Assembly (NCBI GenBank): GCA_963974475.1
Contig: CAXBCR010000013.1
Span: forward strand, 1 to 64,000
Length of the DNA: 64,000 bases
Source: CAJXZP01 sp963974475
Lineage (GTDB): Bacteria > Bacteroidota > Bacteroidia > Flavobacteriales_G > Salibacteraceae
Reading direction: 5' to 3'
Shown: positions 1 to 14,191 of the stretch, one piece after another
How the letters are laid out: each line of letters opens with the position of its first letter
Numbering within the stretch: the first letter of the stretch is position 1
The notes under the pieces: generated by a model
Databases searched by the model: none
What the model was told of the DNA's origin: nothing
Seen by the model: only the letters and a program-made list of their open reading frames with translations
Made by a program: the position numbers and the translations under genes

Positions 1-134
1 TTAGAAAATGTGTCATTCATAAAAATGCATCACTTATCTACAAAATAAATCAAGCCAATATTGAACTCGTTACTTTTGTTGATAATAGAACCAATCATAA
101 ATTTTGATTCCTCTTATTTTTAATAGTTACTAAA

Positions 135-160
135 AAGCCCTCAACTTACATTGAAGGCTT
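135..160 (-). terminator. Probable terminator after the DUF3828-like gene
   Basis: Ten-base arms AAGCCCTCAA and TTGAAGGCTT (one G-T type mismatch) enclose a 6-base loop. Read on the minus strand the hairpin is followed by TTTTTA. It lies about 75 bases beyond the stop of the exported DUF3828-like gene. The remaining bases 1-233 are AT-rich and show no gene. Confidence 0.55.
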
Positions 161-233
161 CTCTATTCTTTAACCAGTTGCCATCACAAATAATCAACTG
201 GCATCTTTACCTTTTATTTCGCAAGGTGCCATA

Positions 234-668
234 CTAAGAAACTATCTCATCAATCTTTAAACCGTTAGAACTATTAACAATTACTAATTTAATTAATATC
301 ACTTTTTGACTATAAACATCATAATAGGATATCACATATTGATTCGAACCAATAGTATCCCTTTTAACATTTAATGTCTCAAGACTCTCTATACTCACAT
401 CCTGAACTTTTAAAAAAGCATCTGCTTCGGTATTCTCAACAATAATACCCAATGACTCAGACATTCTAGCAGTACAATGTTTTCTACGTAATAAGTCTAA
501 ATTTTGCTCCATGACAAAAGGAGGATTATCGCCAGCTACTTCACTAATATAATTGTAGTAAAAACCCTTAATCATCTTTAAAGCATCTTCTTCACTATAT
601 TGAGCTATACTACACTGGTTAAGCCCAAGTGAAAAAATAAAAATTAACACAAAACTCTTATATTTCAT
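234..668 (-). CDS. Exported DUF3828-like protein, probable immunity partner of the RHS toxin
   Basis: This 144-residue protein starts with a hydrophobic signal sequence (about residues 4-22, ending CSIAQ). The following fold resembles the DUF3828 family: an N-terminal helix with a YYNYI motif, a KHCT segment near residue 64, and a C-terminal strand pair. The C at residue 19 sits in a poor lipobox, so it could be a lipoprotein or a soluble periplasmic protein. It lies 18 bases downstream of the orphan RHS/amidase gene on the same strand. This is the usual position for an immunity gene, and an exported immunity protein fits a toxin that cuts peptidoglycan. The family call is from memory of its general pattern; the immunity role is inference from context. 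Confidence 0.6.
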   Translation of the reverse strand: MKYKSFVLIFIFSLGLNQCSIAQYSEEDALKMIKGFYYNYISEVAGDNPPFVMEQNLDLLRRKHCTARMSESLGIIVENTEADAFLKVQDVSIESLETLNVKRDTIGSNQYVISYYDVYSQKVILIKLVIVNSSNGLKIDEIVS

Positions 669-686
669 AACCTTTTCTTATTCTAT

Positions 687-1544
687 TTACTGAACAGCAG
701 AATTAATAGGCCATCTAAAAATTGTAAAACTAGGCTCATGTTTCCTATAACCAGGACCAGGCCAAAACCCATTTTCAACAAAATCAGAAACCCATTTAGT
801 TCCGTTGTACATATTAATATGTCCGTGTCTACTACCCCCAGGATAAGACTGTATCACTCTAACATCCCCTAGAACTGGAGTATAATTAGTTTGAGAAATT
901 CGTTGAAACCCCCAGTTATCCATGTATGGCTCATAATCTTTTGCAGAACCTGGGCGCTTATCCGTATTTATACCTCCAGCTGCTATAGCTATCCTAACCG
1001 CTCTAGCACAATACCCACATTTCCCCTTTACATAATGCGGATACGCATTATTATTCAAAGTCTCTACCGCCTTGTTTATATCAAAATTTGGCAAATTAAG
1101 TCCCTGTTCTTTTAAAGGGTCTTCTATTTTTACAGCTGCCTGTTGCTCCTCATTAAAATCAACATAACCTCCAAGCTCTCCAGTTCCCACATCAGCACTT
1201 GGATCCCAAACTTTTGTTTGTAACCCATCACCAGAAAGCGTTAATCCATCTGCAGATTGCGTATATCCATCACCCTCATTTTGAAGGTTACCATTTGGAT
1301 CAGTTATAGTATCCCCTAATGGGTCATTAAACATAATTGGATTATTCGCAAATGCAGCATATGAACTAATCGAAGGATTCGGCTTGGGGTCTAAATTCCA
1401 ACGTCTTCCCAACCTTGTATCATACTGCCAAAACTCCGCAGTCATTGAGTTTCCTACTCCAGATATCTCATCATCTTTTTCTTGTCCGTTAAAGCCATAA
1501 CGGTACGCATTCCAACCCAACACACCTATCTCCCTTATTCGCAT
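687..1544 (-). CDS. Orphan RHS C-terminal tip with papain-like (NlpC/P60 or CHAP type) amidase toxin domain
   Basis: Residues 13-78 are the conserved end of a Bacteroidetes RHS core (YRYGFNGQEKDDE, then LGRRWNLDPKP, then NNPIMFNDPLGD). No RHS repeats, signal peptide or N-terminal delivery domain precede it, so this is a detached tip module of 285 residues rather than the usual one- to three-thousand-residue protein. Residues 79-165 are a linker. The C-terminal domain has a candidate nucleophile in KCGYCARAVR (Cys176 or Cys179), then LGDVRVI and a His in RHGHINMYNG (His240/242). This is the cysteine-histidine layout of papain-like peptidoglycan amidases. The start overlaps the end of the ion-channel gene by 10 bases; an upstream start is not possible without entering that gene. 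Nuclease or protease activity instead of amidase cannot be excluded. Confidence 0.72.
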   Translation of the reverse strand: MRIREIGVLGWNAYRYGFNGQEKDDEISGVGNSMTAEFWQYDTRLGRRWNLDPKPNPSISSYAAFANNPIMFNDPLGDTITDPNGNLQNEGDGYTQSADGLTLSGDGLQTKVWDPSADVGTGELGGYVDFNEEQQAAVKIEDPLKEQGLNLPNFDINKAVETLNNNAYPHYVKGKCGYCARAVRIAIAAGGINTDKRPGSAKDYEPYMDNWGFQRISQTNYTPVLGDVRVIQSYPGGSRHGHINMYNGTKWVSDFVENGFWPGPGYRKHEPSFTIFRWPINSAVQ

Positions 1545-2323
1545 ACCTTTCCGCAGTTAGAACAATATTTGGCATCCATAGCTATGCTGGTGTGACATTG
1601 AGAGCAAACCTTGGTTTTGTGGGTTTCTTTTAGTACTCCTGCGGTGACTATTCCGGTGGGAACGGCTATGATGGCGTAACCAAGCATCATGGCAAATGAG
1701 GATATCACTTTTCCTAATACTGTATGTGGCACCATATCTCCGTATCCAACGGTGGTAACCGTAACAATGGCCCAATAAATACTTTGCGGTATACTGGTAA
1801 AACCTTCTTCTCCACTTTCTACTACATACATGATGGTGCCCATAAAGGTGACAATGGCTAAAACAAATAATAAGAAAATGCTGATTTTATACCTACTCCC
1901 ACGCAATGAGTTCATTAGTATTTGAGCCTCGGTATTAAAACGGACTAGTTTTAATATTCTAAAAATTCGTAGTAATCGGAATATTCGAACAATAAGTAAA
2001 TAATGGTAGCCCACCATAAAAAAGCTTACATATGTGGGTAAAATGGAAAGCAAATCAATGACTCCCCAAAGGCTAAAAACATACTCCAGGGGCTTTGGGC
2101 TTATCCAAATTCTCAGCAGATATTCAACGGTAAAAACAAGGGTCAGGATCCATTCTACTATACCAAATTCGAAATCAAATTTAGCATCCATTTCTGGAAC
2201 ACTTTCTAGCATCACTACGAGGATGCTAATTAAAATAATCCAAAGCAAAATCACATCAAAACGCCTACCCGCTTTAGTGTCTGTTCCAAATACAATTTGA
2301 TTAAGATGCGCTCTGGTGCTCAT
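1535..2323 (-). CDS. Voltage-gated-type potassium channel with C-terminal zinc ribbon
   Basis: A 262-residue six-transmembrane ion transport protein. The S4-like segment RIFRLLRIFRILKLVRF carries regularly spaced arginines. The pore loop contains the K+ selectivity filter TVGYGD just before the last helix. After the pore comes a short zinc-ribbon tail with two CxxC pairs (CSQCH and CSNCGK), replacing the long cytoplasmic domains of other Kv channels. Such compact Kv-like channels with a zinc ribbon are common in Bacteroidetes. It presumably conducts K+ across the inner membrane; voltage gating is inferred from S4. The S8 peptidase stop lies 17 bases upstream, so it may be co-transcribed with that gene. 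Confidence 0.9.
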   Translation of the reverse strand: MSTRAHLNQIVFGTDTKAGRRFDVILLWIILISILVVMLESVPEMDAKFDFEFGIVEWILTLVFTVEYLLRIWISPKPLEYVFSLWGVIDLLSILPTYVSFFMVGYHYLLIVRIFRLLRIFRILKLVRFNTEAQILMNSLRGSRYKISIFLLFVLAIVTFMGTIMYVVESGEEGFTSIPQSIYWAIVTVTTVGYGDMVPHTVLGKVISSFAMMLGYAIIAVPTGIVTAGVLKETHKTKVCSQCHTSIAMDAKYCSNCGKVCE

Positions 2324-2340
2324 TTTTTTTTCTATTTTAC

Positions 2341-4914
2341 TTAGCGCACCACCAATTTATATACTTGATTGGTTTGGCTATTTGTAACCACATAAATGCC
2401 TGGTTTCAACCTTGAAACATCTACCGTATTTTGATGTGCAAATGTAGCTATTTGCGCTCCTGTAATGGTATGAATACTGCCCGAAATAATTGCATTAAAA
2501 TGGAGTCTTCCATCGGTAACTGGATTAGGATACATCACAAATTCATCTTCCTGATGAGAACGGATTCCGAGTGGGCCGCTATTATCAAACACATTCACAT
2601 TATCCAAATACAGATTATCCCCATTTCCGTTGGCGGTTTCTATTTTCACCATGAGTTGACCTGCCGAAATATAGCTAGATAAATCTACCCGTTCGGTACG
2701 CCAATCAGTTGCATCTTCAGGCACCCAATCTCCCGAAGGATTTTTGGTGGTGGTATTCAAACTATCGGGTCCTTTGGCATAGATGGGCGCATCCCAAGTT
2801 TTGCCGCAATCGGTAGACACACTTACCATCAAAGAGTCTTTAAACCCATTGAATTTTAATTTATAACTCAAATCAAACGTGAGCGTTAGACTAGTAGGCG
2901 AAACCAATTTCAAATTGGGAGTAAGTAAATAATCGTGTTGATATCCTCTAGGGGTGTAAGCGCCCAGTTTCATGGTTGCCACATTCGAAATCCCTTGCAT
3001 TGTAGGCACTACCATGGTATCCCAAGTTTGACGTTCATCTGGGTTTCCTACATACATAGAACTTTCAAAAACCGGCACCCCTTCAAATTTTTCTTGATAA
3101 GGTAAAACTTGCGCATCGTTCACCCAAAAAATAACGTAGCGCGAATTATTAATTGTGTCGAAATCTAGCTGCTGTCCATAATAACGGGTTCGCACATAAA
3201 ACTCGTTCCAACCCGGTTGCACAAGCGAAGACACGTCAAAAACAACCGAATCATTGGTCGCAAAAGTGCCTGAGTTATTATTGAAATACTGAGGCGTTCC
3301 TCCTACTACGCCATACTCAAATTGTAGCGATCCGTTAGGTACATCGGTGGTATTTGCAAAATAAGCGGTAATTTGAGTAGGCGCACATTGATTAGAATAG
3401 GGTATCATATCAAAATGAGCTAATCGAATATCAAAATTGTTGGTTAATGGAATTGCCGGAGTATACAAATTAGATAAATAATGATAAGCTGCCAAAGCAT
3501 CAATCATTCCCATTCCGAAGGTATTATCTTCTCCAGGCGCACCTAAATCTTTTGCGGTATAAAATAAGGATTCCTTAATTTCGGTAGCCGAAGCTTGTGG
3601 AAAAGCTTCGGTAAGCAATAGCGATACTCCCGAAACATGTGGTGCCGCCATGGAAGTGCCTTGAAAATTCCCATAACCATACGAGCCATCCGAATTCCGA
3701 ATTCCTGAACGCACATTCACACCGGGTGCCACCACCTCAGGCTTAATGAGCAAAGAACCCGTATCGCCACAAATAGATGGTCCACGCGAAGAAAAACTAG
3801 CTATTGGAAACGAGGCCGTGTTTCCATTTACTGCTCCAATGGAAAAATTATTAACTACTGATGCATTTGAAACCGCAGGATAACCAATGGTACTGGCTCC
3901 TGGCCCTTCGTTTCCAGCACTGTGAATAGACACGATTCCGGCCATTTCAATTGTTACAAATAGGTCGTTTACCCAACCATCACAAGCCACCGAATCATCT
4001 TGAGCATAGGGTCTACCCCACGAATTATTAATCACATTAGGCATGTCGGTGGTGGTATTTAAATCTCCATCCGGATTGAGCGCCCATTCAAAGGCTTTCA
4101 TAATTTCAAAAGCCGTTTTTACGTTAGCCAAACTTTGAACAATAGGATCCGTAGCCATAAAATAGGCATTAAAAGCTAACCCAATAGTATCGTTATTTGC
4201 AGGATCTAACCCCAAACAAGTTCCGGTAACATGCGTTCCATGCGAACCCGACTTATCGCCTGGAAAATAGGTATCATAACTCAACCACGCCTGACTCATA
4301 GGTACATGATTACCCAAAAATTGATCTCGCAATGTGGGATGATTTGGCCATACTCCGGTATCAAAGGTAAGCAACTTACTTCCCTTCCCTGTATATCCTA
4401 GCAGCCATAAAGAATCTCCTTTCACGGCCTCAATTCCCTTTTCTTTTCCATTTACAGAACGGGTAGCGGTAGTTTTCATGGAAACAGGTTTCACCCATTC
4501 TATTTTGCGCTCTTTAATTTCTTCCATCCAGTACACTTCCGATCGGGTAGCTAAATACCGAATGGTTTTTGGCGATGCATAAATAGCCACAATATTTACA
4601 CTCCAAAAAGTATGTAGCAGCTCATACTTCAATCCTAACTGATCTAGCTCCTTTAACCATAAGTCTCGATTAATGGATTGATTATGCAATTCTTTTAAAA
4701 AGCCGGAGGTAAATGCTTCTTTACTGGCATAATCTACACGATGATCCGCATAAAATTGGGTAGCATCCACTCTTTCTGTCCCTACTACCAAAATTTCTTG
4801 CCATTGACGCGGTTGTGATTTTAAATCTCGTTCAAGGGTAACACTCGTTTTGTTTTGTGCAAATAAACTTGTTACGGATAGGCAGACGCTTAAAAAAAGT
4901 AGCAATTTTTTCAT
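2341..4914 (-). CDS. Secreted S8 subtilisin-like serine protease with T9SS sorting domain
   Basis: An 857-residue protein with a signal peptide (about residues 1-19, ending LFAQ) and a propeptide-like region to about residue 150. The catalytic domain shows all three blocks: Asp in FDTGVWPNH, His in GSHGTHVTG, and Ser in GTSMAAPHVSG. A beta-rich region follows, with an adhesion-type domain near residues 620-770 ending in YLDNVNVFD. The last 70 residues form a type A T9SS sorting domain (FVMYPNPVTDG through LKPGIYVV to YKLVVR). It is expected to cross the outer membrane by the gliding-associated T9SS and act extracellularly on proteins or peptides. The substrate is unknown. Confidence 0.93.
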   Translation of the reverse strand: MKKLLLFLSVCLSVTSLFAQNKTSVTLERDLKSQPRQWQEILVVGTERVDATQFYADHRVDYASKEAFTSGFLKELHNQSINRDLWLKELDQLGLKYELLHTFWSVNIVAIYASPKTIRYLATRSEVYWMEEIKERKIEWVKPVSMKTTATRSVNGKEKGIEAVKGDSLWLLGYTGKGSKLLTFDTGVWPNHPTLRDQFLGNHVPMSQAWLSYDTYFPGDKSGSHGTHVTGTCLGLDPANNDTIGLAFNAYFMATDPIVQSLANVKTAFEIMKAFEWALNPDGDLNTTTDMPNVINNSWGRPYAQDDSVACDGWVNDLFVTIEMAGIVSIHSAGNEGPGASTIGYPAVSNASVVNNFSIGAVNGNTASFPIASFSSRGPSICGDTGSLLIKPEVVAPGVNVRSGIRNSDGSYGYGNFQGTSMAAPHVSGVSLLLTEAFPQASATEIKESLFYTAKDLGAPGEDNTFGMGMIDALAAYHYLSNLYTPAIPLTNNFDIRLAHFDMIPYSNQCAPTQITAYFANTTDVPNGSLQFEYGVVGGTPQYFNNNSGTFATNDSVVFDVSSLVQPGWNEFYVRTRYYGQQLDFDTINNSRYVIFWVNDAQVLPYQEKFEGVPVFESSMYVGNPDERQTWDTMVVPTMQGISNVATMKLGAYTPRGYQHDYLLTPNLKLVSPTSLTLTFDLSYKLKFNGFKDSLMVSVSTDCGKTWDAPIYAKGPDSLNTTTKNPSGDWVPEDATDWRTERVDLSSYISAGQLMVKIETANGNGDNLYLDNVNVFDNSGPLGIRSHQEDEFVMYPNPVTDGRLHFNAIISGSIHTITGAQIATFAHQNTVDVSRLKPGIYVVTNSQTNQVYKLVVR

Positions 4915-5019
4915 AGAAACTTATTTATGCGTTAAAAATACTATAAAACATACGATTGTTTTCCATATGAGATAGATCCGTGATATTTTTACCAGAGTTT
5001 TGCTTTAAATAATAAAACT

Positions 5020-5526
5020 ATGACAATCAATTTATTCACATTAATCAAGGGGACATTAATTTATTCCCTTTGTTTCGCAACCATACCAAATCTTATGGCA
5101 CAAAAATCAGACACTACAAAAAACACCATTCCAACCTATAATATGCTAAATGAATTGGAGGAAAACGTTATCGTAAATAAAGGAACCGAGCGAGCATATA
5201 CCGGTGAGTTTTGGAATCATTTTGAAAATGGAACCTATGTTTGCCGCCAATGCAACGCTCCTTTATATCGTTCTACAACCAAGTTTGAATCGCATTGTGG
5301 TTGGCCAAGTTTTGATGATGAAATTCCGAATTCAGTAGATAAAACAACCGATGCGGACGGAAGACGTACCGAAATAACTTGCCATAACTGCCATGGTCAC
5401 TTAGGACACGTGTTTGTAGGAGAAAGGTACACGGATAAAAACACACGTCATTGTGTTAATTCTGTATCTATCAAGTTTGTAGCACATGATGAACCGTTAC
5501 CCCAAATAATAATAGCTAAAAAATAA
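5020..5526 (+). CDS. msrB: Exported peptide-methionine (R)-S-oxide reductase
   Basis: 168 residues. An N-terminal hydrophobic segment (about residues 5-27, ending NLMAQ) predicts export, so it would repair oxidised methionines in envelope proteins. The MsrB domain has both zinc CxxC pairs (CRQC and CHNC), the GWPSFDDEI substrate-loop motif, GHLGHVF, and the catalytic Cys in RHCVNS. It reduces methionine-R-sulfoxide. The start is set by the signal peptide. It is the only plus-strand gene between two long minus-strand blocks and appears monocistronic. Confidence 0.93.
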   Translation: MTINLFTLIKGTLIYSLCFATIPNLMAQKSDTTKNTIPTYNMLNELEENVIVNKGTERAYTGEFWNHFENGTYVCRQCNAPLYRSTTKFESHCGWPSFDDEIPNSVDKTTDADGRRTEITCHNCHGHLGHVFVGERYTDKNTRHCVNSVSIKFVAHDEPLPQIIIAKK

Positions 5527-5640
5527 GGTTATCGCATTTTTTACATTATTCAATCAATATTCATTGCATTCCATATTATATTCCGTAATATTTAAAACAA
5601 TTGCGTTTACAGATTGAATATGTTATGAAATTGAAAAACA

Positions 5641-5880
5641 TTGACCAATTATTAAAACGAAATAAGAAACAATGGGCTCACCTTTGTCCTGTCGAAAGAC
5701 ACACCTACTAACAACTAGCTAATCACCTGCTAGAAAACACTAACTACCTCCTTGTCCGCAAGGATGAGAAATTTAACAAAACCGGTGGCGACCACCTCGG
5801 TGCCGGTTTTGTTTTCACCACCACAATCGAAATTTCTTGTTAAAAGAAAAGGCTTCTGAAAATTCAGAAGCCTTTTTTTA
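5641..5880 (+). ncRNA. Candidate structured small RNA (unrecognised family)
   Basis: A 427-base gap between msrB and floA holds no convincing protein gene but a series of consecutive perfect hairpins. These are TGTC-GAAA-GACA with a GNRA loop (5690-5701), CTAGC/GCTAG (5715-5733), TCCTTG-TCCG-CAAGGA with a UNCG loop (5749-5764), an 11-base stem AACAAAACCGG/CCGGTTTTGTT (5775-5813) with a nested CACC-tc-GGTG, and a strong terminator at 5847-5877 followed by seven T. GNRA and UNCG loops on clean stems, in a region that is clearly richer in C and G than its flanks, suggest selection for RNA structure. The strand is chosen from the T-tract; the 5' end is a guess. It does not match tmRNA, RNase P or SRP RNA motifs that I know. 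Confidence 0.45.
5847..5877. terminator. Strong, probably bidirectional terminator
   Basis: Perfect 14-base stem AAAAGGCTTCTGAA / TTCAGAAGCCTTTT with a 2-base loop. On the plus strand it runs into a T-tract (ccttttttta). On the minus strand it is followed by TTTTCTTTTAAC. It would end both the candidate small RNA and the floA transcript, whose stop is about 80 bases away. Confidence 0.85.
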
Positions 5881-5953
5881 TGGTATTCATTCGGTATGTA
5901 ATTTAATCCCACTCGTTAGCAATTCAAACTAAAGTTGGGGCTAAAAATTTGAT

Positions 5954-6958
5954 TTAACTTTTTGTTGATTTACTACCTTTTGGAGAAGCTATACTACCAC
6001 GCATTTCCGTGTCAGACTTTATATTTTCCATTTTGTAATAATCCATAATACCTAAGTTTCCTGATCTAAAAGCTTCTGCCATCGCTAAAGGTACTTCTGC
6101 TTCGGCTTCAATTACCTTGGCTCTTGCCTCCTGTGCTTTGGCTTTCATTTCTTGCTCTACCGCAATGGCCATAGCTCTACGTTCTTCTGCTTTGGCTTGT
6201 GCAATGTTTTTATCGGCTTCGGCTTGATCGGTTTGTAATACCGCTCCAATATTTTTACCTATATCCACATCTGCAATATCAATGGATAGAATGGTAAATG
6301 CCGTTCCGCTATCCAATCCTTTACTCAATACGGTTTTAGAAATCACATCTGGATTTTCTAATACTTTTTTATGCGAATCGGACGAACCAATGGATGAAAC
6401 CACCCCTTCGCCTACACGTGCCAAAATAGTATCTTCACCAGCACCACCCACTAATTGTTTGATGTTGGCTCTTACGGTAACCCGCGCAATGGCGATTAAT
6501 TGAATACCATCTTTAGCTACCGCAGCAACTCGTGGAGTTTCAATCACCTTGGGATTCACACTCATTTGTACTGCCGCAAAAACATCTCTACCTGCTAAAT
6601 CAATTGCAGTAGCCATTTCAAAAGTTAATTCAATATTTGCTTTTGAAGCCGACACCAACGCGTGAACCACTCGAATCACATCACCTCCTGCTAAATAGTG
6701 TGCTTCCATAGCATCTGCATCTAGCACAACGCCTGCTTTTGTTCCTTCAATCATACCCGCTACAATAATGCCTGGTGGCACTTTACGGATACGCATAAAG
6801 AATAGTTGAATAATCGAAATTTTAACATTGGTTACATACGCCTGAAACCATAAGCCCAGCGGTACGTAATACAAAAACATTAAAAGTGCAATAACGCTCA
6901 ACACGAGGGTTATTACCATCAGGGTATCTATACCCATAAAAAGTAGTCCAAATTCCAT
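5954..6958 (-). CDS. floA: Flotillin-like protein FloA (UPF0365)
   Basis: 334 residues. An N-terminal membrane hairpin (about residues 9-40) is followed by the conserved VPPGIIVAGMIEGTKAG region, an SPFH-like domain (about 60-230) and an Ala/Glu-rich coiled coil (about 240-310, rich in AEERRAMAIAVEQEMKAKAQ-type repeats). FloA proteins scaffold ordered membrane microdomains and act with an NfeD partner. The NfeD gene lies 14 bases upstream, which is the standard arrangement. It is the last gene of the long minus-strand block. Family assignment is firm; the clients in this organism are unknown. Confidence 0.93.
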   Translation of the reverse strand: MEFGLLFMGIDTLMVITLVLSVIALLMFLYYVPLGLWFQAYVTNVKISIIQLFFMRIRKVPPGIIVAGMIEGTKAGVVLDADAMEAHYLAGGDVIRVVHALVSASKANIELTFEMATAIDLAGRDVFAAVQMSVNPKVIETPRVAAVAKDGIQLIAIARVTVRANIKQLVGGAGEDTILARVGEGVVSSIGSSDSHKKVLENPDVISKTVLSKGLDSGTAFTILSIDIADVDIGKNIGAVLQTDQAEADKNIAQAKAEERRAMAIAVEQEMKAKAQEARAKVIEAEAEVPLAMAEAFRSGNLGIMDYYKMENIKSDTEMRGSIASPKGSKSTKS

Positions 6959-6972
6959 AGTTATTATTTAAT

Positions 6973-7434
6973 TTATAAAGGTGAAACAAAAATAGTATTG
7001 TCGGTAATCCTTTCAATTTTGATAGCCACGTTTTCATCAATAAACCCCGTGCGAGAAGACACCTCTACAACGAATGAATTGATTCGAGCTTTTCCCATAG
7101 GCGCAAGACGTGAAATGCTAACCCCTTTGTCATTTTCCTTAAGCTCCTCTAAATGATTGACTTTCATACTAGAATCACTATTTTTTTGGAGCGACATTAC
7201 AGAAAACGAATCTAACCTTATGGATATGTAAATGAGCGCACTACTTCCCACCACCACACTAGCAAGCATGTAGTATCCGGTATAAGTATCCAGCATAAAA
7301 GCCACCACAATCCCACCTATTAAAGCCACCACGCCCAATAATCCCGAAATTCCAACTCCAGGAAATACAAATACTTCCAAGGCTAAAAACAATAAGCCGA
7401 ATGTGACTAAAATAATGGCTACCCAAATATCCAT
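6973..7434 (-). CDS. NfeD family membrane protein (partner of FloA)
   Basis: 153 residues. Three to four membrane helices in the first 80 residues (including GVVALIGGIVVAF and YYMLASVVVGSSALIYI) are followed by a C-terminal OB-fold (PMGKARINSFVVEVSSR through to IKIERITDNTIFV). It lacks the N-terminal Clp-like protease domain of long NfeD proteins, so it is the short form that accompanies flotillins. It probably binds FloA at the inner membrane. The M48 gene ends 2 bases upstream, which points to co-transcription. Confidence 0.88.
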   Translation of the reverse strand: MDIWVAIILVTFGLLFLALEVFVFPGVGISGLLGVVALIGGIVVAFMLDTYTGYYMLASVVVGSSALIYISIRLDSFSVMSLQKNSDSSMKVNHLEELKENDKGVSISRLAPMGKARINSFVVEVSSRTGFIDENVAIKIERITDNTIFVSPL

Positions 7435-7436
7435 AA

Positions 7437-8231
7437 TTAATGAATGTATGATTTTGCTACCGGAATAAATTCCGTAATATCTTGTATACGTTGGTAATCT
7501 GCTGGATGTGTACTCAAAAAAATGGGTACTCCACCCGAGGAGTTAGATGCCATTCTTTTCCAAAAATCAATTGCTTCATTGCAATCGTATCCAGCATATT
7601 CCATAAATACCAATCCCATTTTGTCGGCTTCCGTTTCTTGATTTCTTGAAAATTTGAGCAGCCCTACTTGCGAGCCTACGTCATAGGTTCCCATTAACAC
7701 ATCTTGCAAATCAATTCCTTTGGTATCAATTGCTCCCACTACCACCGACAACACATCTGCCCCATAGCTTGCCATCAATTGCTGACTCATTCTTTCACTA
7801 CCATGACGGGCTACTGCATGGGCTATTTCATGACTTAATACTACAGCTAACCCTAGTTCATTTTCGGTGACAGATAAAATTCCCTCATACACCACCACTT
7901 TACCACCGGGCATACACCAGGCATTTTTTTCGGTCCCTTCTATTAGTGTAAATTCCCAATCAAAATTGGCTAACCGCTCCACATCTCCGTGATCGCGAAG
8001 GAATTTCTCACATGCTTTTGCGAGTTTATTCCCTACTTTCTTTACCAAAATAGAATTGGGATTGTAAGGACTAATAATGTCATGTTGACTTAAAAATTCC
8101 GAATAAGCCGATTTACTGGTTTCAATAATTTCGTATTCAGAAACAAGGCTAAGTTGTCTTCTGTGGGTAATAGGTACCGAAGCGCAACCGGATAAAACTA
8201 TTACTAAGGTGTATAGAAAAAACTTCCTCAC
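7437..8231 (-). CDS. M48 family zinc metalloprotease lipoprotein
   Basis: 264 residues. The N-terminus has a lipobox (LSGC at residues 14-17), so this is an envelope lipoprotein. The zinc site is HEIAH (HExxH) in VVLSHEIAHAVARHGSE, with the third ligand in the later motif ETEADKMG. This size and layout match the LoiP/BepA-like M48C peptidases that police outer-membrane protein quality; it has no TPR domain. The start is a GTG that overlaps the clpS stop in GTGA, which suggests translational coupling. The pairing of an envelope protease with ClpS, NfeD and FloA suggests an envelope stress or proteostasis theme, by inference. Confidence 0.9.
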   Translation of the reverse strand: MRKFFLYTLVIVLSGCASVPITHRRQLSLVSEYEIIETSKSAYSEFLSQHDIISPYNPNSILVKKVGNKLAKACEKFLRDHGDVERLANFDWEFTLIEGTEKNAWCMPGGKVVVYEGILSVTENELGLAVVLSHEIAHAVARHGSERMSQQLMASYGADVLSVVVGAIDTKGIDLQDVLMGTYDVGSQVGLLKFSRNQETEADKMGLVFMEYAGYDCNEAIDFWKRMASNSSGGVPIFLSTHPADYQRIQDITEFIPVAKSYIH

Positions 8232-8528
8232 TCTATGGAAGCGCTGAGTCCTTTTAAATTTAGTAATTTACAACACAAATCAAGCTTTTCATCATCACCA
8301 TGCATTACATCACATTTCCCGTTGTAATGAACGATATACGCACATTGTTCAGCCTGCACAGAATGATGGTCACAAATTTCAATCAAGCATTTTATAACGT
8401 GATCAAAAGTGTTATAATCATCGTTATGAAGTACCAAAATTCGACCTTCATCCACCGCCACCTCCATATCTTCATCGGGCAATCCCTCTGGAGAAAACGT
8501 ACTGTTCTTTAACGTATTTATGATGTAA

Positions 8529-8548
<20 letters not shown>
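8228..8548 (-). CDS. clpS: ATP-dependent Clp protease adaptor ClpS
   Basis: 106 residues with the core LHNDDYNTFDHVIKCL (the NDD loop binds N-degrons), then CDHHSVQAEQCAYIVHYNGKC and a C-terminal LKGLSASIE. ClpS delivers N-end-rule substrates to ClpAP/ClpCP. The assigned start at 8548 overlaps the end of the SPOR protein gene by 20 bases. A later in-frame Met (residue 28, MEVAVDEG) would remove the overlap and still leave the full domain, so the start is uncertain. ClpS itself is clear. Confidence 0.93.
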
Positions 8549-14153
<5,605 letters not shown>

Positions 14154-14191
14154 ACGGAAATCGGTCAATTTGTTTGTACAAATAAAAGCAC

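Noticed and set aside
891..1115. 74-residue plus-strand frame inside the RHS gene
   Set aside because: Shadow of the coding strand with no motif.
5750..5770. Similarity to SRP RNA GUCCGGAAGGA loop in TTGTCCGCAAGGATGAG
   Set aside because: Only a few bases match; the asymmetric loop of helix 8 and the surrounding stem are absent.
5730..5912. 60-residue minus-strand frame over the hairpin-rich gap
   Set aside because: It runs through the terminator and stem structures, has no signal or motif, and its codons read as the complement of paired arms.
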